NCBI GenBank assembly: GCA_016200365.1
Contig: JACQEW010000174.1
Span: 1-6,267 of the forward strand
Source: Nitrospinota bacterium
Lineage (GTDB): Bacteria; Nitrospinota; Nitrospinia; UBA9942
Length of the DNA: 6,267 nt
Direction of reading: 5' to 3'
In this document: piece by piece, positions 1 to 6,267 of the stretch
Position numbering within the stretch: the stretch's first letter is position 1
Layout of the letters: every line of letters starts with the position of its first letter
Translations under genes and position numbers: made by a program
The notes under the pieces: model-generated
What the model was told of the DNA's origin: nothing
Seen by the model: the letters and a program-made list of their open reading frames with translations, nothing else
Database searches by the model: none

Positions 1-21
1 AAATTTATTCTCTGCTGTTAT

Positions 22-210
22 CTACTTTTGAGGGGTGACACTACTGCTGTTTGAACCAGAACCGCTTGTAGATTGAGGCAAATTTATAGTGCATCCTTGC
101 GGGCAGGGGGAAAGTAAATATTCATCTCCAGCAATTTTAATCTTTGTCCAGGAGCAGCCTACAAAAAATATAAGAACTCCCATAAGAAAAAATATCTTCA
201 AATATATCAT
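22..210 (-). CDS. Small predicted lipoprotein (62 aa), unknown function
   Basis: The gene encodes a short exported protein with a type II (lipoprotein) signal peptide. Residues 1-18 are hydrophobic with a single Lys at position 5. They end in FFVGC, an acceptable lipobox, so Cys19 would be the lipidated residue and the mature peptide only 44 residues. The mature part has a second cysteine pair (CPQGC, residues 36-40) and a Ser/Gly/Asn-rich tail that looks disordered. A GAAGAG sequence lies seven bases before the ATG and can serve as ribosome binding site. The gene diverges from the glycosyltransferase genes, so a shared role is not implied. I do not recognise the family. The size is small enough that it could be a chance ORF, but lipobox, ribosome site and isolated position support a real gene. 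Confidence 0.55.
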   Translation of the reverse strand: MIYLKIFFLMGVLIFFVGCSWTKIKIAGDEYLLSPCPQGCTINLPQSTSGSGSNSSSVTPQK

Positions 211-227
211 AGATTATCTCTTCAATC

Positions 228-250
228 AATCTCAAAATCTCAAAATCTCC
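228..250. repeat. Octamer micro-array (AATCTCAA, nearly 3 units)
   Basis: AATCTCAA occurs at 228-235 and 236-243, followed by a partial variant at 244-250. It lies just upstream of the lipoprotein start on the minus strand. It resembles the heptamer arrays elsewhere in the window, but with an 8-bp period. Confidence 0.6.
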
Positions 251-322
251 AATTCATCCTAATTCCATAATTATGTTCGTAAAACTCCTTTGAATAGTAA
301 AGTAATGCCAATCGCTGAAAAC

Positions 323-353
323 CTTACACTTACACTTACGCTTAACACTTACA
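323..353. repeat. Hexamer micro-array (CTTACA, 5 units)
   Basis: The units are CTTACA, CTTACA, CTTACG, CTTAACA (one base longer) and CTTACA, end to end. The array lies in intergenic DNA upstream of the sigma-54-like promoter. No function can be read from it. Confidence 0.55.
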
Positions 354-442
354 AGAAGGGAAGATTTTTCCTGCTTTTTGACCTGCCTTGTTTTAATCCA
401 ATTCTATCTATTTGAAATAATTGGCATTTGACTGCTTAAATA

Positions 443-459
443 TTGGCATATTGTTTGCA
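443..459 (+). promoter_or_regulatory. Sigma-54 (RpoN) type -24/-12 promoter
   Basis: The sequence reads TTGGCATA, four bases, TTGCA. GG at 445-446 and GC at 457-458 are exactly ten bases apart, as required for sigma-54. Against the consensus YTGGCACG-N4-TTGCW, only the C and G after TGGCA differ. Transcription would start near 470 and run into the palindrome at 479-600 before reaching the first glycosyltransferase gene at 628. Sigma-54 control is common for flagellar genes in several Gram-negative lineages, which fits the Maf gene downstream. An alternative reading is a sigma-70 promoter with TTGGCA (443-448) and GATATT (466-471), spaced by 17 bases. No activator-binding site was identified. 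Confidence 0.5.
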
Positions 460-478
460 ATCCTTGATATTTATAAAA

Positions 479-600
479 ACTTGACAGGATTAACAGGATT
501 AACAGGATTAATTTTTGAACCCTTGACAAAGCTTTAGCTTAGTCAAGGGTGAATATTTTTTATCCTGTTTTATCCTGTATATCCTGTCTAAAATCAAGTC
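479..600. repeat. Large nested palindrome with ACAGGAT repeat arms
   Basis: The left arm carries ACAGGAT at 484, 493 and 502 with a 9-bp period. The right arm carries the complement ATCCTGT at 562, 572 and 581. The outer ends ACTTGA (479-484) and TCAAGT (594-599) are also complementary. At the centre sits an independent hairpin: ACCCTTGAC (519-527) pairs with GTCAAGGGT (542-550), and AAGCT (529-533) pairs with AGCTT (536-540) around a two-base loop, with one A/A mismatch. The whole element would lie in the 5' leader if the sigma-54-like site is used. I recall ACAGGAT-type repeats as common in uncultured bacterial genomes, but cannot check this here. It may be a mobile miniature element, a transcription attenuator or a protein-binding site. 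Confidence 0.75.
520..549. terminator. Central hairpin, possible bidirectional terminator or attenuator
   Basis: An 8-bp stem (CCCTTGAC with GTCAAGGG) is stacked on a 5-bp stem with a two-base loop, giving a compact and stable hairpin. A T-run (TATTTTTTA) begins a few bases past the stem on the plus strand, and ATTTTT precedes it. The T-run is not directly adjacent, so efficient termination is doubtful. It would sit in the leader of the glycosyltransferase operon. Confidence 0.3.
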
Positions 601-627
601 TTTGTTCTTATTTTCCGATATTAAGAT

Positions 628-3510
<2,883 letters not shown>

Positions 3511-3540
3511 CTCTTAACTCATAACTCTTAACTGCTTCTT

Positions 3541-5472
3541 ATGGGCATATTTCAAAAAAATATCGAAGTCCTCAATAGATTTGACCCCGCCCTCTCAGAA
3601 AGAATAAAAAACTTCACACTGCCTGCGGATATAAAATTTACAGACGAAGGGATTCTCGTCAAATCCCCCCAGCGCCCCTTAACTCCCCCCAGCCCCCACT
3701 TTAATAAAGAGGGGGAGAAAGGGGGAGTTGAGGGGGTTTTTTTCAGAAAACAGGAAAAAGGCAAAGGAATTCCTAAGATAACCGACTATGGTCATTTAAA
3801 AAGCAGCGAAGTAATAATAATATGCGGCTTCGGTCTCGGCGGGCATATACTCGATATAATTAATTCCACACCTCAAAGCGCCTTTATACTTGTCATCGAG
3901 TCCGAGATAAAACTTTTCAGGGCTGCACTGGAATTGGTAGACATCGAGCCTGTCATCTCCTGCGGCAGGATAAGCCTTTCGATAGGAGAGGACAGCATAT
4001 ATGCGGTGCATGGACGGATAGAAGAATATTTCGGCGTTTTTACTGCGAGGGATGTAAAGGTTATAAAATATCCGCCTTCTCTTGAGATAAATCCATCCTA
4101 TTATGCAGGAATAGACAATAGGATAAAGGAGCTTTTAAATTTAGCCCGTCTTAACAGGGCTACACTGGAAAAATTTACACCTGTCTGGCAGGGGCATATA
4201 TTCAGCAATCTTATGGCGATACTGACAAGACCCGGTATTAACGGTCTCTTCGGCAGGTTTAAGGATAAACCGGCTGTGATTGTATCTGCAGGACCATCTC
4301 TCGATAAGAACATAAAATGGCTCTCTGCTGCGAAGGGGAAAATCATCATTATTGCCGTAGACACAGCCGTGAGAACCCTTCTCGCCAATAATTTGAAACC
4401 GGATTTTCTGCTCTCCCTCGACCCGCTTGTCGAGAATTATTACCACCTGGAGGGATTGGAGCCGCAGTTAAAGGATGTGTGTCTTGTTGCCAACCCAGTA
4501 ACTTATCCTGAGATAATAAAGAGGTATCGTGGAGATGTATTGATAATGGGCTATGGAGAGCCTCTAATGCAGTGGCTTGAGAGTTTTATAGGCGAAAAAG
4601 GAGAGACTGCGGTTGGCGGGTCTGTCGCAACATCCGCCTTTGACTTTGCCCATCGCCTCGGCGCAGCTCCAATTATATTTATCGGACAAGACCTTTCATT
4701 TTACGGCAGGAGGGCATATACAGGCGGCAGCTATTACAATCAGAGATGGATCGAAGAGATAAATTTTAACGAAATCCTCCCGATGAAGCATAATGCCGCG
4801 GTTTTGCAGGAAGCAGGAGATGAGGCGGAGGATTTTTTCTCAGGCACGGTTATGACATCCGGAAAGATGTTGAGCTGGAAAAAGTGGTTTGAGATAATGA
4901 TAAAGAAGGGCGGGATAAACTGCAAAAATGCCACAGAGGGAGGCGTAAAGATAGACGGCGCATCAGGCATGCCTTTTAATGAGGTTGTTGATAGGTATTC
5001 TAAAGAAGATATTGATATTAAGAGCATTATAAGCGAATATATAAGCAATATGGAAAAGCCCGATGTCAGCGGATTATTAAAGGGCATGACAGAGATGAGC
5101 AGGAGTATAAAGGATATACAGAAGTTGAGCAGCGAGGGGGCTGAAATATCCGGCGGGCTTCTCAAGCTTGGCGGGCAGGTAAGCAATACAAATTACTATT
5201 TGGAAAAGATGAGCGTTCTTGCCATTCAGATGCTCGATTCAAAGGATTTCTTTGATATTAACAGATGGGGTATAGATTCCCTCCTTGACAGTGTAAACCT
5301 TGAAATGAGGCATGAGAGGGGGAAATCCCTCTCTCTCATTGAAACAATTAAATCATATCAGACCTTCTTTAACGGCATGGATGAGATATGCAGCAGGTTC
5401 AGCCGGAGATTGGAGAGAGGGATAGAAGAAATAATTTCCAATTTCCAATTTCAAATTTCCAATTTCCAATAA
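3541..5472 (+). CDS. Maf/DUF115 motility accessory factor, predicted flagellin glycosyltransferase
   Basis: This 643-residue protein belongs to the Maf (motility associated factor) group, which in Campylobacter, Aeromonas and relatives is needed for adding nonulosonic acids such as pseudaminic acid to flagellin. GFGLGGH (96-102) marks the N-terminal Rossmann-like part. PAVIVSAGPSLDKN (244-257) is the DUF115 signature, and IGQDLSFYGRRAYTGG (from 381) is a second conserved block. The C-terminal third is mostly helical. No signal peptide or membrane segment is seen, so it is probably cytoplasmic. The ATG is the first possible start, because an in-frame TAA lies at 3529-3531; no Shine-Dalgarno sequence is evident. 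Residues about 42-67 come from a repeat inserted in the N-terminal region, and the last 12 residues (ISNFQFQISNFQ) come from another. The gene starts 30 bp after the upstream glycosyltransferase, suggesting cotranscription. The specific sugar is not readable from the sequence. Confidence 0.88.
   Translation: MGIFQKNIEVLNRFDPALSERIKNFTLPADIKFTDEGILVKSPQRPLTPPSPHFNKEGEKGGVEGVFFRKQEKGKGIPKITDYGHLKSSEVIIICGFGLGGHILDIINSTPQSAFILVIESEIKLFRAALELVDIEPVISCGRISLSIGEDSIYAVHGRIEEYFGVFTARDVKVIKYPPSLEINPSYYAGIDNRIKELLNLARLNRATLEKFTPVWQGHIFSNLMAILTRPGINGLFGRFKDKPAVIVSAGPSLDKNIKWLSAAKGKIIIIAVDTAVRTLLANNLKPDFLLSLDPLVENYYHLEGLEPQLKDVCLVANPVTYPEIIKRYRGDVLIMGYGEPLMQWLESFIGEKGETAVGGSVATSAFDFAHRLGAAPIIFIGQDLSFYGRRAYTGGSYYNQRWIEEINFNEILPMKHNAAVLQEAGDEAEDFFSGTVMTSGKMLSWKKWFEIMIKKGGINCKNATEGGVKIDGASGMPFNEVVDRYSKEDIDIKSIISEYISNMEKPDVSGLLKGMTEMSRSIKDIQKLSSEGAEISGGLLKLGGQVSNTNYYLEKMSVLAIQMLDSKDFFDINRWGIDSLLDSVNLEMRHERGKSLSLIETIKSYQTFFNGMDEICSRFSRRLERGIEEIISNFQFQISNFQ
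3665..3743. repeat. C/G-rich palindrome with T-run inside the Maf gene
   Basis: CTTT (3699-3702) pairs with AAAG (3706-3709) around loop AAT. CCCCC (3693-3697) pairs with GGGGG (3711-3715), AACTCCCCC (3681-3689) with GGGGGAGTT (3721-3729), and CCCC (3675-3678) with GGGG (3732-3735). Seven T residues follow (3737-3743). It is translated in frame as residues about 42-67, with a Pro-rich half and a Gly/Glu-rich half (LTPPSPHFNKEGEKGG). I recall similar peptides in many unrelated proteins, consistent with an invasive intragenic repeat, but this is from memory. In form it resembles an intrinsic terminator. Confidence 0.85.
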
Positions 5473-5475
5473 AAT
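5434..5475. repeat. Heptamer array ATTTCCA over the Maf stop codon
   Basis: The units are ATTTCCA, ATTTCCA, ATTTCAA, ATTTCCA, ATTTCCA and ATAAAAT in one phase. They encode the last 12 residues of the Maf protein (ISNFQFQISNFQ) and supply its TAA stop at 5470-5472. Confidence 0.88.
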
Positions 5476-5557
5476 TTCTAATCCTTAAATTATTCAATTT
5501 AAAATTTTTATCTTTGGACATTTTAATTTTTATTAGAAATTAGGAATTTTTGAAACT
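5473..5557. repeat. Intergenic AT-rich inverted repeat
   Basis: AATTTCTAAT (5473-5482) is the exact reverse complement of ATTAGAAATT (5532-5541), and the AT-rich spacer between them can partly pair. It follows directly on the ATTTCCA array and ends at the weak ribosome site (TAGGA, 5541-5545) of the next gene. It could fold in the mRNA and mask that site. It is not a convincing terminator. Confidence 0.5.
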
Positions 5558-6267
5558 ATGGACATAAAGCTTAAAATTTTGGTCATTGGTCCTATCTACG
5601 GGGGTTCCCTCCCTACTGCCAATTATACTGCCTCGGCGCTGAAGAAGATGGGACATGAGGTGGAATTTTTAGACTCCAGCGTCTTTAAAGATACATACTT
5701 CAAAATAGACAATGTTACAAAGGATAATGAACACAGGGCAGCCCTGAGAAATATATATACAAGCTTCCTCGGAGAGATTGCAATGGCAAAGGCAGCCTCT
5801 TTTATGCCGGAGATTATCATTGCCCTTGCCCAGTCGCCTCTTACTCCCAATGTGATTCAGAGATTAAAAGGCAGAGGCGCTTCGGTGGCATTCTGGTTTG
5901 TCGAGGACTTCAGAACCCTCTTGTACTGGAAGGAGGCAGCACCACACTATGACTACTTCTTTACCATTCAGAGAGGTGTGTTCTTTGACGAGCTAAAGAA
6001 GATTGGGGTTAAAAATTATCACTATCTCCCCCAGGCATGCTCCCCCGATGTCCACAGGAAGATTCCTCTCACAGATGAAGAAAAGAAATTATATTCCTCA
6101 GACATTTCCTTTATGGGTGCTGGATATCACAACAGGAGGATATTTTTTCGGGGGCTGATGGATTTTGATTTTAAGATATGGGGGACTGAATGGGATTATG
6201 CCTCGCCCCTCGCAAAACTTATACAGAAGGGCGGCGAACGGCTGTCTCCGGAGGAGTATGTAAAAAT
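5558..6267 (+). CDS. CgeB-like glycosyltransferase, 3' end outside window
   Basis: The first 236 residues are present, running off the window edge without a stop. The N-terminus KILVIGPIYGGSLPTANYTASALKKMGH is typical of a GT-B Rossmann half, with a Gly-rich loop after the first strand. FWFVEDFR and LPQACSPDVHRK (157-168), followed by ISFMGAGYHNRR, match the CgeB/Glyco_trans_1_2 group. The motif KN-x3-LP-x2-C-x-PD-x-H-x-K is shared with the second module of the 960-residue protein upstream, so the two are paralogous. The ATG is the first possible start, because an in-frame TAG lies at 5534-5536. A weak AGGA lies twelve bases before it. The gene is 85 bp downstream of Maf and probably in the same operon. 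Donor and acceptor are unknown. Confidence 0.82.
   Translation, partial: MDIKLKILVIGPIYGGSLPTANYTASALKKMGHEVEFLDSSVFKDTYFKIDNVTKDNEHRAALRNIYTSFLGEIAMAKAASFMPEIIIALAQSPLTPNVIQRLKGRGASVAFWFVEDFRTLLYWKEAAPHYDYFFTIQRGVFFDELKKIGVKNYHYLPQACSPDVHRKIPLTDEEKKLYSSDISFMGAGYHNRRIFFRGLMDFDFKIWGTEWDYASPLAKLIQKGGERLSPEEYVK

Larger units (their letters stand above)
211..442. other. Divergent intergenic region, left part
   Basis: This non-coding stretch separates the lipoprotein gene from the sigma-54-like site. It holds an octamer array at 228-250 and a hexamer array at 323-353. A weak GGAA/TTCC dyad lies at 359-371. I see no open reading frame, tRNA, riboswitch or terminator that I can support. A promoter for the minus-strand lipoprotein gene must lie here, but no -35/-10 pair stands out. 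Confidence 0.6.

Noticed and set aside
359..371. GGAA/TTCC dyad as an activator-binding site upstream of the promoter
   Set aside because: The dyad is only 4 bp per arm in AT-rich DNA, with no second copy; chance is sufficient.
421..436. Second TTGGCAT as another sigma-54 promoter
   Set aside because: The GC lies nine rather than ten bases after the GG, a spacing sigma-54 does not tolerate well.
484..587. Short regular repeats that might suggest a CRISPR array
   Set aside because: Units are 7 bp with 2-3 bp between them and occur in inverted arms; there are no 25-40 bp repeats with unique spacers and no cas genes.
479..600. Insertion sequence or intact mobile element
   Set aside because: There is no transposase gene and no clear target-site duplication; at most it is a miniature non-autonomous repeat.
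3552..3764. Minus-strand 70-codon frame containing a Pro/Ser-rich peptide
   Set aside because: It is the reverse reading of the C/G-rich palindrome inside the Maf gene; the peptide follows from the repeat, not from a gene.
4740..5186. 148-codon open frame on the minus strand
   Set aside because: It is antisense to a conserved part of the Maf gene, has a low-complexity hydrophobic composition and no ribosome site; it is a shadow of the plus-strand gene.

Overview
The window reads as part of a surface or flagellin glycosylation locus from a motile Gram-negative bacterium. Evidence for this is a lipobox lipoprotein, a Maf/DUF115 flagellin-glycosylation protein, two CgeB-type glycosyltransferase modules and a good sigma-54 promoter match. 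The moderately AT-rich composition, frequent ATA and AGG/AGA codons and abundance of short tandem repeats resemble uncultured Nitrospirota, Desulfobacterota-like or Omnitrophota genomes. That placement is inference from memory and is weak below the level of 'motile Gram-negative'.

Layout. A 62-residue lipoprotein gene lies on the minus strand (22-210). A 417-bp divergent intergenic region (211-627) follows. It holds small octamer and hexamer repeats, a sigma-54-like promoter (443-459) and a large nested palindrome (479-600). Three plus-strand genes come next. The first (628-3510) is a 960-residue fusion of a GT4-like glycosyltransferase, a CgeB-like glycosyltransferase and TPR repeats. The second (3541-5472) is a 643-residue Maf/DUF115 protein. 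The third (5558 to beyond the window) is a second CgeB-like glycosyltransferase, cut by the window edge. The gaps of 30 and 85 bp suggest one transcription unit.

How the genes may work together: Maf proteins are linked in other bacteria to adding nonulosonic acids to flagellin. The neighbouring GT-B enzymes could extend or modify that glycan, and the TPR tail could dock protein substrates. A sigma-54 promoter would fit flagellar-class regulation. No flagellin or sugar-biosynthesis gene is visible here.

The most unusual signal is a family of micro-arrays that share a 7-bp period but not a sequence: CAATCTT, AAAGCTC, AAATCCG, CAAGAAR/CTTGCCT, TAAGAGT/TTAACTC and ATTTCCA. They sit inside genes at linkers, in a loop of a glycosyltransferase fold, and across two stop codons. 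Because 7 and 3 share no factor, each array encodes the same cyclic heptapeptide in all three frames. The four internal arrays are stop-free in the sense direction, while the array at the end of the first gene carries a stop. A separate G/C-rich palindrome with a T-run sits inside the Maf gene.
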